DNA from: Siphonodentalium dalli
Taxonomy: Eukaryota > Mollusca > Scaphopoda > Gadilida > Siphonodentaliidae
Direction of reading: 5' to 3'
Assembly (NCBI GenBank): GCA_032622095.1
Contig: CP136063.1
Coordinates: 11,199,814-11,263,813, forward strand
Length of the DNA stretch: 64,000 bases
The notes beneath the pieces were generated by a model. That model ran no database searches and had not been told where the DNA came from. It worked only from the letters and a program-made list of their open reading frames with translations. The position numbers were made by a program, and so were the translations under genes. Positions 1 to 12,290 of the stretch are shown here, one piece after another (the stretch's first letter is position 1; each line of letters opens with the position of its first letter).

Positions 1-784
1 GCCAGCCTATATCTTGTAGTTAAATTGATACACATCGATTCAATTTATCTACCAGTAGTTTTGCAATCAGCTTGCCAATATAAGTTATGTTTACTTTTAG
101 AGCTGATTAACCTAAATGTAATTGGTTTTTTGTTTCATATATTTTTGTCACTGTGATCAGGTTCTCTGTACAAGTTAAATTTACTTTGGAGACCCTGATG
201 TATATGTATTAATTTTTGTGAATTTCTGATACACATTTGCACAGTATTAAATTAATTGCTTGGTATAAGTTATGTATTCTCTGTGCAGTAATTGTCATGT
301 TTAGTGTGTCAGAATAGGTATATTTATTTCCATTATTTTTTGTTCTCTTAGGAATATTGCTTAAGTTTTCTGAGCCCTGTTGTGTATTTTCCTGATGCAG
401 ATTTGCTGGGAGTGATTTTTTGGAACCTCGGTTTGTGTTCAATCATTCCTGTTGAAATTGCATTATATGTTATTTATTTATAAGATAGCTGCTCAGATTG
501 CTTGTTGGAATATTCAATTGTTTTTTTTCCTTTGTGTATTGATTTAAATTGATATAAATTATATAAATTATATAAAAGTACCTACAAAGTTTTCAGAAGT
601 TTAGAGGGCAAATCACTTGTAGTATTGCACTATTGCTAGTGCACTAATCAATTGATTTGCCAATCATACTCTGAAACGCTTGAAATTGGGTATTTACATA
701 CCGTGACGCTTGATTGGTCAGACTGGAATAAATTAATTGATAAGCCTGTTACGCCTGATTTATTTAGGGTCGGGTTCAATTAAG
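1..784. other. AT-rich non-coding upstream region
   Basis: No convincing coding frame is visible on either strand. The stretch is AT-rich and leads into the long open frame that starts at 785. A TATA-like word lies at 571-578, and an inverted CCAAT-like word (gattggtca) near 712-720. Confidence 0.5.
571..578 (+). promoter_or_regulatory. Possible TATA box of the 1,039-aa ORF
   Basis: TATAAAAG lies about 207 bases before the ATG at 785 and would suit a short-leader transcript. The surrounding sequence is AT-rich with several TATA-like words, so this may be chance. Confidence 0.2.
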
Positions 785-3700
785 ATGTCCAGTGCTAATC
801 AAGGTCAAAACCTACCAGGCCAAACTCCCATGTATGGCGTTAACCCACATCCATATTCATGGAGCTCATCGTCTAGCTCATGTAGCCCATCGGCCGAGTC
901 TAGCTCATGCCCAGGTCGAACTCCAGGTTATTATTCACCAGGTGTGATATATCCCACCAATCCCGAACAAGAAAACAAGAACTGGAGACATGAAATGGAA
1001 GCAGAGCTAGCAGACAGAAAGTTTGTTGATCAGCAAAAGTGTTTTACCAAAGAGCAGGAAGAGACACACGGTCTTCGGAGTGAGGTGCAGGACTTTGTGC
1101 ATGCTTATGATGCTTATATACACGCCCAACATATTGGCTGTCCAGTCCTATACAATGTAGTTTGCTTTCTAAAAGAACTAGAAACTGAGAAGGACAATAT
1201 TCTAAATGATTATTACAGAGATTATATTTTTGGGATGATGCACTTACATAGAGACCTGCGTCAACGTGATCAGCCGATGAAATTCCAAGAAGCTAATACC
1301 AAGCTCGCGCAAATTCGTCAATCTGGAGACAAGGCAAAAGAAGCATGGCGAGAGACCCATTCCGTGGTCCGTATAGTCCAAGAGGAGTTCTGGAGTATAT
1401 ACACCATGAAGAAAAGGATCCCCCAAAAGCGGAGAAGTTATTTCCGAGTCGAGCTGCAAGAGTCAGTCAGGGTTGCGAACGAAGTACGAACATTGATGGA
1501 AAACTACGCTAAGAAGGGCTATTTTAGAAGTCGAAGACTGTATAGCTTGGCGTCCACCTTACGTGAACTGAAATTTTTCACTTTTGGAGCCCAATATGCA
1601 AATTTCAAGTGGATATCCCATACACTGCCGGTGATACATATTACTATTCCTTCAAATCAATTGACAGAAAAGATGGCATCCAAAATGGCTGCCATGGACA
1701 CCCAATCGGGGACGATAACCACGGACTCGACACATGGGTGTGAGAGAGCAAGGGGCAGTCCAATGGATTTAGATAGGGAAGAGGTGGCTAGCAACATTAA
1801 AGTCTTACGAACTTCTTTGGCACAGAGAGATCCTCCCCGTCTTGATTCCAGAGATTTTGAGGTTCCATTAACGCCCTCAGAAGGGATGGCTCCCAAGTCT
1901 GCGACGCAGAGGGATCCTCCCAGTCTCGATTCCCGAGATCTTGAGGTTAAAGAATCATTATCGTCTTTAGCTCAAATGGTAAGCGACGAAGAGTTACATT
2001 CTGATGAAGAAGCAGATGCGATTATCCCTGCGAATATCCTGGATGTTCACATGGTGCGAGCCAGAGATGAGAAAACAAAGATGGCATCCAGAATGGCCGC
2101 ACATGACCAACCATTATGTACGAGTCCCAGAGAGACCGACAGTGTTCCTGCAGATTGCCATCCTAATCGAACGGTCAACACATCAGAAGAGATTATGGCA
2201 GGGCAAGTGGCCTACAACCAGCCAACCTCCAAACAATCGGACTTACTTGTCAAAAAGTTGTTACAAGGCGGATTATCAGAAAAGATGGCATCCAAAACGG
2301 CAGTCCTGGACAATCAGCCATCAACAATAGCCATCAAGTCGGCACATGGAAATAAGAGAGGAGAGAGCAGCCCAATTGAATTAGTTGGGGAAGAAGTAGC
2401 GGACAATAATATAGTCACAAAGCTCCAGGTCGGCAAAGATTCCCGACAAACTTCTTCGGCGCAGAGTGATCCACCCTCGGAAGAATGGTTTCCCGAGTCT
2501 TCTTCAATGCACAGGGATCATCCCCGTCTCGATTTCCGAGATTTTGATGTCCCAATATCGCCATTGCCAGAAGCATTGACATCCAGATCTGAGAGTCTCG
2601 ATCCAACTCTGATGTTTCCCAGCTCTGAGTTGAAGACTGAAGCTCCAACAACCACGATTCTTCCTATTATGCCGACACCCGCTTTATCATTGGAGGTAAA
2701 TGATTCTGCGTCCGGGCCATTTTCCAACGATGAACAACCAGGGACACTGGTGCAGGAACTGACAACCTTGTCCGACAAACTGCTGAATGTACAGTCTGAA
2801 ATAGAAGACATGCAACTTCTGACACCAGATGAGTATGCATTCTATTCAGGAAATGCAGTTCAGCATAAACCACTATTGCCGGATGAGACATATATCAACC
2901 ACGATGCCAACACAAGCTACATACAAGATGAAGAGTCGCCGATCTATGATATCAATCTAGAATGGGACGATAGCGTTTCTCTGGAGCTGAATTCAATAGA
3001 TTATGAAGAGGATGCAGTTCTGCTTCAGCAGCAAGGATGGTCAGGTGGAGACAGAGGCGATCTGAGAGACGCCCAGATCCCTCTTCTCACACAGTTTGAT
3101 TCTTTGACATCCGATGGCGATACATCCTTCATTGAATTCGAGAAAATTGGCTTTGACTCTACCATATATTCGATCCCCTCAGGCTTCTCTGATGCTGATT
3201 CGGCAGCCCTGGAATCAGACGTTAACATCTCAGATGCTGTTCCAACAGTTCTGGAGTCGCCCGCTAACGTCTTAGATGCTGTGTCAACAGTTCTAAGTCC
3301 GGTTTCCTTTGACTCTTCTGATAAAACGGTGGGACAAATGAACAGGCCATCTTTCTTAGACGATGGACTGCCAGAGGAACATCCAATGTATCTAAGGCCT
3401 CCCATCATCGTGAATGATGTGTTGTCACCAATCCTACATGTATGCGGCCAGCCGAACTATAAATTATGTAAGGACCTATTTACAACAAATGGCAATCCAG
3501 AGGATAGTCGCTGTACCCTGCCAATATCCAGTGGTCAACATGAGGAGCAGTACCAGAATAAACCACCTGATGAGCACAAAGACAGCGACGTGGTGGGTAC
3601 AAAACCGCCTCAATTTGACAATGTAGCATCAGATCAGCATTTTGTTAATCTTGACCAGAGATTGTCACAAGATGCATACGGCTGTCCGATTGACCCTTAT

Positions 3701-3904
3701 GGAGTCTACAGAATACCACAGATAATTGAGGACAGTCCAGAAAGGTCTACCTGTATCTCCAAACTAAGTACAGGTTACATACATGTAATAAGAACAGACC
3801 AAACATACAGGGAGAACCCAAGCCAGAATCCAATGGATCACACCTGGCTCCGAAATAAAACAGGCTCTCCAGATCAATGGCCTTGGGATCCTGGTGGCAA
3901 GTGA
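785..3904 (+). CDS. Uncharacterised single-exon 1,039-aa protein with internal repeats
   Basis: I do not recognise the family. The start is the ATG at 785; the frame is open back to a TTG at 737, but ATG is the eukaryotic start. The first 60 residues are Ser/Pro/Gly/Tyr-rich. Residues about 70-285 are charged and predicted mostly helical, with a basic stretch near 215-225 (KKRIPQKRR). From about 290 a low-complexity region holds degenerate repeats: a KMASK/R unit near residues 295, 432 and 499, and a DPPRLDSRD-like unit near 349, 377 and 578. The last 450 residues are acidic and Ser/Thr-rich. The ORF ends at TGA, but the final codons contain a donor-like gcaa|gtgagt, so splicing past the stop is possible. 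A helical first third, lack of introns and an LTR-like tail would fit a gag-like protein of a retroelement, but no zinc knuckle, protease or RT is visible. A host gene cannot be excluded. Confidence 0.6.
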   Translation: MSSANQGQNLPGQTPMYGVNPHPYSWSSSSSSCSPSAESSSCPGRTPGYYSPGVIYPTNPEQENKNWRHEMEAELADRKFVDQQKCFTKEQEETHGLRSEVQDFVHAYDAYIHAQHIGCPVLYNVVCFLKELETEKDNILNDYYRDYIFGMMHLHRDLRQRDQPMKFQEANTKLAQIRQSGDKAKEAWRETHSVVRIVQEEFWSIYTMKKRIPQKRRSYFRVELQESVRVANEVRTLMENYAKKGYFRSRRLYSLASTLRELKFFTFGAQYANFKWISHTLPVIHITIPSNQLTEKMASKMAAMDTQSGTITTDSTHGCERARGSPMDLDREEVASNIKVLRTSLAQRDPPRLDSRDFEVPLTPSEGMAPKSATQRDPPSLDSRDLEVKESLSSLAQMVSDEELHSDEEADAIIPANILDVHMVRARDEKTKMASRMAAHDQPLCTSPRETDSVPADCHPNRTVNTSEEIMAGQVAYNQPTSKQSDLLVKKLLQGGLSEKMASKTAVLDNQPSTIAIKSAHGNKRGESSPIELVGEEVADNNIVTKLQVGKDSRQTSSAQSDPPSEEWFPESSSMHRDHPRLDFRDFDVPISPLPEALTSRSESLDPTLMFPSSELKTEAPTTTILPIMPTPALSLEVNDSASGPFSNDEQPGTLVQELTTLSDKLLNVQSEIEDMQLLTPDEYAFYSGNAVQHKPLLPDETYINHDANTSYIQDEESPIYDINLEWDDSVSLELNSIDYEEDAVLLQQQGWSGGDRGDLRDAQIPLLTQFDSLTSDGDTSFIEFEKIGFDSTIYSIPSGFSDADSAALESDVNISDAVPTVLESPANVLDAVSTVLSPVSFDSSDKTVGQMNRPSFLDDGLPEEHPMYLRPPIIVNDVLSPILHVCGQPNYKLCKDLFTTNGNPEDSRCTLPISSGQHEEQYQNKPPDEHKDSDVVGTKPPQFDNVASDQHFVNLDQRLSQDAYGCPIDPYGVYRIPQIIEDSPERSTCISKLSTGYIHVIRTDQTYRENPSQNPMDHTWLRNKTGSPDQWPWDPGGK

Positions 3905-4294
3905 GTCCGAATCAGACGTGGATCGCAATGACTAACTACAACGAAGAGATCCACAGCCATGGTCAGAGTATCATCAGACCCCATGGCAAACTATTAAGAC
4001 CATTACTTGTCGCCAGAATGATGCGGGTTCCAGTATGGAAATGTACCTCCATGACTCACTGAACGTAATCATATGCTTGTTCGCAACGTTTAAATGATGT
4101 TCACAGTTAATGCAGCAATGAGTGAATCCAACATTGGGGTTGCGTTGTCGGTAATGGATATCGGGCCAGCTGATATACTACACCGACATTGAACCACCAT
4201 TTGTATGTTGTACTGAGAATGCCGGGCCCCGGTTTCTCTTTCACTCTGCATTGATGTACATATTCCACGAAGCATAACACGCAGAACCCAGTCA

Positions 4295-4808
4295 ATGGTT
4301 ATCGGTCGAGTGGACCAAGAAGGAAGGTCAGCAGCTATTCACCATGGCCAGATTTTACATAGTGCAGACCACCTCTATACGGTTCGACAGAAGGAACTTA
4401 CTGTACCTACGACATGCGTTCCGGATCAAGAACTTAACTGGTCACCCAATGGAGCCAAGACATTGGGCGGTGTAAACGAGCTGGCCAGACAATCATTTGA
4501 CCGATACAATGGCGAAGACATTACCAGATATGACAGAAAATGGTAGTTGGATGATACGAGATGCTGAGAAATTCCACTCTGCCAGCCATCCATATGACGG
4601 TGCCTTCCTCGACCAAGTTACAAGTGTTCGTCAGTCATCCGATGTTCAGGATCCAATGCGTCGACTACAAGACTCTGCAACCGAGCCCACGGAGGCCTAT
4701 GACGTAACAGAAGTCTTGTTGGAACTTGGACTGACTAATGACGATGGATGGACGAATTCTTCAACCCCCTCCAACAGGGCCTTCTTTTCAAAGCTTGGGG
4801 GAATGTAG
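4295..4808 (+). pseudogene. Degenerate coding-like tail downstream of the 1,039-aa ORF
   Basis: Two overlapping open stretches in different frames (4,295-4,546 and 4,497-4,808) have a composition like the acidic Ser/Thr-rich end of the upstream ORF, for example the run DVTEVLLELGLTNDDGW. They read as one coding segment broken by a frameshift, or as exons. There is no domain match I can name. They may be the remains of the C-terminus of the same gene. Confidence 0.25.
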
Positions 4809-5033
4809 TGGTTTTAGGTCCCGAAGAGTACCGGTTATCCGGTACGAGTGCACCCGAGGATGTGACGTCACTCGCAGCTACCAAGAAGAACAGAACAGAA
4901 CTGAATCCCGACAGAACAAGACCTATTTGGCTGACATCTTGTATAATATGACTTTACCATGAATTGTGACATCTTCATATAGAATAAACCATTATATAGA
5001 CAATACAATGTCCTGTTTGGTTTCAATATAACA
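4804..5033 (+). repeat. Possible short LTR-like end with poly(A) signal
   Basis: A purine run (cttgggggaa) sits immediately before TGTAGTGG, and about 230 bases later the sequence reads ATATAACA, giving TGT...ACA ends like an LTR preceded by a polypurine tract. It contains a gtgacgtcac palindrome and an AATAAA at 4,983-4,988. I found no matching copy upstream of 785, so this could instead be an ordinary 3' UTR with its poly(A) signal. Confidence 0.25.
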
Positions 5034-6940
5034 GTTTGTTTTCAATTTTGAAACTTGTCAGAGTAAACTGGTATTATTATTACCCATTCTGCTATTCTGC
5101 AATACCAAATGGCCTCACCGTCACACTACTAGTATTTTTATACACTTCATCTTCAGGTTAATCATGATTGCAAGGAAATACCGTACGTTGCGGGAATTGT
5201 CTTGGATCCTGTTGGATCCAGCTATTATTTTTTTTAACTTTCATCCTAATATTTGTAATATTATAATAGTCTCTCTGACACTCATGTATGAACATTATTA
5301 TTTTTCGCTCAGTTTTAAATTTACGCAGCTACAGATACAGTTCTTAATCGATGTTGAATATATTTGAGAACCGCCATGCACAACATACATGTAAATATAC
5401 TGCATGCACCAGTACCGGTACATATATAAAGGCCAAAAACAAAAAAACTTCCATGTTTCGACTGACCAAAATCCACGTTCAGGACCTCAAACCTAATTTT
5501 TTTTCCTCGACAGCGATAATGTTTTTGCCGAACATTTAGCGTTACACACTTTTGCCTCTACCTGTTATAAATACAAAACAAATGTTTAACACAACTCCAT
5601 TGTGAAAACACTATACATTAAACCGAAACAACTATCATGCAAGCCTTCCATCATGATCATTTATAACCATGCATTTTTTTAGTTTCCCCATGTACATGTA
5701 GGCCTATCCATGTGTATGCTGAGATATAAAAATGGATTAACTTACTGAATGCAAAATCGCTACCATACATGATTTGTGGTTTAATATGTTAAAACCCAAT
5801 TGGTCTGTCTTCAATTCTTTTATTGTTTAGTCAGCTAACTGAACGATCAGTGAGAGCAAGTACAATTACATTGTTCTCCTTTCGTTTCACACAAGTAGAA
5901 CTTTTCTCAAAGTACATTTAACTTCTCATGTGCATGGTCAGTGGCTCCCCAGTGACAAGCCACTGTTCATCGCAGTTACTAGTACCATGGAAACATACAT
6001 GTACATGTTAAAACTCAACCATTTTAAATTACTTGTACCGCTGCAAACTTAGCTTGAAAGATATATGTCTTATTAGCATCATAGTAGCAAACTAGCAACT
6101 GTTTAAGTAATGGTTGATAATCCTCAATCATATAAGGCAAAACAAAAAATAATACCTGTAGAATTGTGGGATAGACATATGTCCAGTTAAACTTTTCACA
6201 TGCCATAATTTAACTGATTGGAAAAGTTATAAATATACCTTCGATCAACCTACATGTATATACCTTAATCAACTATTACAGTGATCGTGAACATTTTGAC
6301 AAGTGCAAATTTTGGCACCTGCGAATAAAATATTGCCAGTAATTATAGGTATGGGAGCAATCGCTCCCTTTTCCTGGGAAAGACTTGGCCAATGCATTCT
6401 CTTTTATACTAGTAGGTGACGTGCCACATTGGCGACTCGCATATATAAGAGAATACATTGGCACAGGGTTTTTGCAAAATTTCAGGAAGCTCCAGTTAGG
6501 AAAGGGTTAATAATATAGCATCGCCTAAGTAGTATCAGCTTAGAAGCTAATATATGTAGGAAAATTAATACACAGCCCTGAGTACTGTAACGTGACCCAT
6601 GGATTGTCGTAGGATAGGTGCTGTGTTTCTCAGATGATTTTAAAGTGGCACTAATAATTAGCAATAAAGAGTGTTTGTCATCAGCTTAGAATATATGTGG
6701 GGGGAACTGTCTCAGGTGTCTCATGGAATATGGTAGGTGCGGCAAATCAAAGAGACACTAATAATTAGCTTGGATGACTTGTAGGCACAATAATTATTTA
6801 ACCGTCATTAAAGCAAACTCCTGGTATCCCAGCTACAGTAGTAGTTACTACTGTTTATTTTTAATGTTGACAACAATGCTTTTAGATGTCAGCAAAATTT
6901 ACATGGTTGTACTCGGTAGTTCAAACTGCTTGGCATAAAA
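5034..6940. other. Gene-free AT-rich sequence
   Basis: Only short, unsupported frames are present. Short words such as acatgtacatgta recur, and a weak local duplication (cactaataattagc) lies near 6,650 and 6,762. I see no gene, RNA or complete transposon. Confidence 0.5.
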
Positions 6941-7975
6941 AAGGACTGTCAGTCGTTCCTTTTATTTAACAGTTCAAACTCCATGAAAAGAAGCCATAGT
7001 ACTTACATGTAAAATGCAGCATACACTTGATCAATTGATTAGTTGTGCAACCACACTTGTTAAAATCATGTCTGTATTGTGTATGTTCTATTATTGTATA
7101 CTTAAAGTGTTTTATTTTCTATTTTCAGGGATATTTTGGATCTACATCCTGCTTATCACACATATAACTATAGAACTATGTCAACTATCAGAAGTTCAAC
7201 TCTGTGATCTGACATTTACTGGTTCTGAATACATTTTTAAAAGGCATCAGACAATTTTTGTGGACAGTTGTAAAATTAAAATTCACAATCAGGGATTAAA
7301 TGGAACTGTTGTATCCTGACTATGATGAGACAAATGTCAAATCCACTATTTTCTGTGGGCTTTCTTCTTGGAATGTTAGTCACACACAAAGACAATATCA
7401 ACACCAAGGACACAAACTTCAGCTCCCTTATAATACTACTAGAAAGGGAAATGATGAGAAAACAGGATAACAGAAAATACACCATCTATTCTAAATTATA
7501 TTGGAGGTAGTCATGTGTGCAATTGATACTTTTGGCGTGGAGGCACACATGTGTAATATGTGCACACATTATAGTGATTCTTGTCCTGAGGTAACAAGGA
7601 ATTAACTCAAGGAAGCTGATGTGTATTTATTTATTCAGTGCAAAAGTTAACATCTTATGAAAGTACAGGGTATTGATCCACTTGTTCTAAGGAAAATATA
7701 CACTGCTTCAATTCTGGAGAATGTAAATCTATTACATTTGAAAGTGTCATAATTTACATTTGAAGGTGGCTGTACATATAATGTCTAACAGAAAGTGCAA
7801 TGAAAAGACATGACGACTCCTGGGTGATGTGATTGCCTTCTGATTAATAAAATATTGGGCCAACAGTATGATCATATTATTTTGAACTAAATTCAAATTC
7901 TCCTATAAAGCAATATATTGTTATCAGAATGAGATACTTCCATCAAACCGGTTGGTATTTTTTCATTCTTGCCAC
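6941..7975 (+). repeat. 1-kb dispersed repeat, block A copy
   Basis: This stretch aligns by eye, in the same direction, with 25,735-26,820. Shared landmarks include ccttttatttaacagttca, gtatacttaaagtgtttta followed by tattttcag, ttctgattaataaaatattg, and catgttccaggg at the end. Divergence is substantial, with many indels. The shared tattttcag is splice-acceptor-like, but the flanking frames do not agree between copies, so no exon is called. Confidence 0.7.
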
Positions 7976-8023
7976 ATTTGTCATGTTCCAGGGATCAGGG
8001 TGTGCAATAAAGAGAGGATCTAC

Positions 8024-8166
8024 AACGAGTCCCCAGTTTATTGCGGAATTTACAGAACGAGTCCAGAATATAAATTAGAACTGGACGAGCCTTTGTTGAG
8101 GTCCTGACCTAATGTAGTGGACGAGTTTTGAAAATTCCGCTATAGCCTATACTCTGGGGACGAGTT
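8024..8166. mobile_element. Short inverted-repeat element (MITE-like)
   Basis: The left end reads aacgagtccccag...gcggaattt and the right end aaaattccgc...ctctggggacgagtt, giving imperfect inverted ends over about 30 bases around a 143-bp body. There is no coding sequence and no clear target duplication. Confidence 0.45.
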
Positions 8167-8899
8167 ATAGATTATATTTATTACATGATCTAAAGCCTCG
8201 ACAAAACCTACTTAAATTAACAAATGGGACGCAAAACTAACATTGGCTTCTATAAGACATGGGGTGACTTTTCATGTAACTGTGCATTGTTTGCACGTGT
8301 AAAGAAATAGTCCCAGATAAATCAAGACACTTTGATGTATTTAATGGTGTATATATAATGACATAACTTTTCAAACTCTTCATGATTATAGCTGGTTGGA
8401 AAAATATTGGAAGACATAATATATGGAGTGTAAATAGACAGACCGGAAGTAAAGGGTCACCTGGCACTATTTCCTGTTATTCAACGAACGTTTAATATCA
8501 CAGTTTATCACATAATTAACTCACAAAACCAGGTTCATAATTATTGGTAAGACACCCGTGTAATATTAGCACGTGCGATGACGTCACGTCATTATTTAAA
8601 TGACTTGCGGTTGCTGACGTTTATGATAGTTTTATTCAATGAATACTTTGTTGTTTCGCGTTTCACATTTATTTGATCATGTGGTAAAAGGTATATCAAA
8701 CTCATTCTACTTTATACATAATTTATCAACTTCATCCACTAAATTCTATTTGAGTCTCGGTGAACCTCGGCTCAAATCGAATTTAGTTATCTCGATTGAT
8801 AGATTCCTTACAAAATATAAACTCATGTGAGATCCTCTACATACAAATATTTACTATAATTTTGCCTTACATACATCAGGGTACATATACTACTATAGC
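8167..8899. other. Gene-free sequence
   Basis: AT-rich and non-coding in appearance. A gcacgtgcgatgacgtcacgtca run with CRE-like palindromes lies near 8,569-8,591. No gene is supported. Confidence 0.4.
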
Positions 8900-11800
8900 T
8901 ATATAAGTTCCTGAAACATGACTGCAAACAGCAATTATTATGTTGAATTAGACATTCAAAGAAAGAACATACATCGGTGCTATGGCCCCAAGTGTATGAA
9001 ACTCATGCGATCCCATAACAATAACGCATGAGGTATTTCACTGTTCGTGCAGAAAATTGTACTATCTTTGCGCATTTGCACTCATATGGTAAACCGACGA
9101 CAGGAAAACACATAATCAGTTGTGTGTATATATTGCATACCAACGTTTCATATTGATATACCGGTAGTGGCACATGCGTCCATATGCTTGCGATATACAC
9201 GATGGCAAGAGTCTGCTAATTTGGTCATTTCTATTCTTAACAATGTGTTCCAGACTCGTGATGTTTCAATATTTTGGGAGGTGTGTCCATACAGTTGTGA
9301 CGTTGATGAACACGTCCTGGCATATGGACTGAAAGATCATTTATTGATGCAGTAGTGCTGTGGAAAATGATTGACGTATTTACTCAGTATAACCAACATA
9401 AAACTACAGCTTTAGCATCGTGGCAGTCTAGTAATAACTAGACCAAGGTTTCCTTACAGTCAACTTTTAACGTAAGTTGAAAGTAATGAAAGTTAGGTCT
9501 AGTTTTAATAAGACTGGCATCGTGGTATACCAGAAATTGGTAGCAGTGTCCTCAGCTCAATTTGGTATGATTGTGATTTGATATTGACGGTTTGTGGTGT
9601 CAGTTATATTTAAGCAGGTACCTGTAGCTACAAGCAATTGCATTAAAATCGGAAAACAATTCAGTTTCAAACTGGCAATTTCACAATTCCATTGCACATG
9701 CAGGAACAGACACATTGCAAATATGTTAAGATGCGGTGTGGACTTCCGGAATGTTTATGAAATTCTGTGCGATCGTGGAAGTGTATTTGACAGGTCAAGC
9801 TATCATTACGTCATTGCACTTGTCAGATAACGAAACGAGCACACACATGCGGTTTTGTATAACATATTTCATACCGAGCGAGTGATATTGATATGGTGGC
9901 AAGTGCTTTCATATGCTTGCGACATACACTATGGAAATAGTCTGTCTACCCATTAGTGGTAGGAAGTTCAATGTTGTTTCACAATGCGTTCCATAGTTGG
10001 GTATGTCGATATTCCAGAATGGACGAACATATGGTAATAATGGTTGCGACATTGATCAACTCATACTAGAATAGAGACTGAAAATCCTTAATTGGTGTAC
10101 CAGCGCAGTGTGAAAATGGGTAATGTGAGAGTGCATTAAAATATATAATACGGCCTTACACTTATGACATAACCAGTAATTGTGTACAGTGTTCTCAACG
10201 TTACCTGCTATTAGAGTTTTGATGCTGATAGTGCGTGGTGTCTACTAAATTTAACAATGTCATAACTTGAGTTTCCGGAAATATTACGAAAAACCCTGTG
10301 CCAACGCATTCTCTTACATATACGAGGCTTCCTATATAAGAGAAGGCACTGGAACATGGTCTTTAATACCACAAGAATGCAGCTTCCAGCATTAAGAGGA
10401 TACACAAATATTGCAGGAAAAATACAGACAGTGAATAAAATACTAACAATTTCCAGGTTGTGTGATTAAATCTATGGGTATATATCGTTATATGTATTTG
10501 GCACTTTCATGAAAGAAACCGTGTTGATCAACATCCATAATGCAGGGATGTAGAGACACTTGTGGGGAAGGGTCAGTTAGAATATGCCGTTCCAATGTGT
10601 TATTAACAGCCGCATATGTGTGTTAGTTCCCCCTGGTATATGACATACTTGCATACGTCGCGTAAGGATAACAGTTTGTATTTGACTGATCTTGCGATCA
10701 TTATGCCACTGCACTCGTCCGATATACGACAACAGTAACTCGCGCATGCGATTTTGTGTATATATTCCGTACCAAGCGTGCGATATTGATGTCGTGTCAA
10801 GTGCGTCCATATGCGTGCGACATACAGTATATGGCAATAGTTTGCCAATCCGTTAGTGGTATTCTATGTTCAATTGTGGTTAATTCTTAATTTCACATTG
10901 CATGCGTTTTAGAGTTGGGGTACGTCGATATTCCGGAAGGGGCGCTCACATGGTTGCGGCATCGATTAATGGATCCTGGCATATGGACTGAACATTGCAT
11001 TATTGACGTAGTAGCGCAGTGTACAAAAAATAAAGCCTTAAAATGTTTACACAACCAGTAATTGGGTACAGTATTCTCCACTACGTGTATGACTGAATTT
11101 TGGTGCTGATGGTGTTTGGTGTCCGTGTTATTTTGAAGCAGATATGACAATTATCGCAAGAAGAATACAAATGAAGTTACTAAAATGCAGGTTTTATGGT
11201 TAAATCTATGCGTTTTTTACCTGAAATTGAGCACTTTCACTCAAGAAACAGTGTTAGGCAACATGTATCTTGAAGGGATATAGAGACATCGGTGGGGAAG
11301 AGTCAGTTATAATATATCGATCGAGCGTGTGGTAAACAGACCCAGTTGCATGTTTGTTACTGGCCGACAGTGTATGATAATCATGCATGCGTCTTTTAAT
11401 GAGAACAATACTGTTTTTTGGCAGATTGTGGTATCCTACGCCATTGAACTCGTCCGATATACTGACAACAGTAACACACACGCGTAGTTTTGTGTATATA
11501 TTCCATACCAAGCATGCGACATTGATATCGTGTCATAAGTGCATCCACATGCTTGCGACAACCACTAGTTATAATGGCAATAGTCTGTCCAACTGGTAGT
11601 GGGACATTGTATTTAATCGTGGATACTTCTTAATTTCACATTGCGTTCCGAAGTTGATTAACATATCCTGGAATATATTGACTGAAAATTTATTGACGTA
11701 GTAGCAGTGTACAAATTATTGATGTAGGAACGCTTTACACACAAACAAATAACGATTATATAACGGTGTGACATAACTTGTATATTTGGGTACAATATTC

Positions 11801-12290
11801 TTAACTCTGGTATGACTGAATTTTGGGAATTATGTGCATGCCTGCGTCGCGCAAGGATGACACCTATAGGGTCGCAATCGCTCGATATACGGATACCAGT
11901 AACATACGCGTGCGGTTTTGTGTATGTATCCCACGTAGTGATATAGTGTCAAATGCATGCGTTCATATGCTTGCGACATATACTGTGACATGGGTCTGTC
12001 AATCCGTTAATGTCACTATGTTCTATCGTGCCGGTTAGTTCTTAATGTCACACATGTGTTCTTTAGTTGGGATATGGGACGAGCACCCATATGCTTGTGA
12101 CATGACTGTAACACGACTTGTTTCTTCGGATTGTGAACTGTACTATACTGTACGACGTTACCATTTGCTCACACAATTCCCTCCAACTTATGCAAATAAG
12201 CATTTCTATCTCAGATTTGAACAGACGTTGGATATTTTCGGACTACATGACTTAGCTGTGTAGCAACACACCATGGGCTATACAGCACAC
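8900..12290 (+). repeat. Degenerate tandem array of about 0.75-kb units, block A
   Basis: At least five diverged units follow each other. Each contains a landmark close to catatgcttgcgacatacac (near 9,180; 9,910; 10,808; 11,549; 11,952) preceded by ttttgtgtatatattccata. It is followed by a cacaatgcgttcc...gatattccgg segment, an attgatcaacgcatcctgg-like segment and a cagtaattgggtacag-like segment. Spacing between landmarks is 730, 898, 741 and 403 bases. The same family recurs at 27,855-29,240 and 31,353-31,500. Frames in it are short and differ from unit to unit, so I regard it as non-coding. Confidence 0.65.

Noticed and set aside
6941-7320. Conserved tattttcag as an exon boundary in the 1-kb repeat
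   Set aside because: The motif is shared with 25,735-26,820 but the frames after it disagree between the copies.
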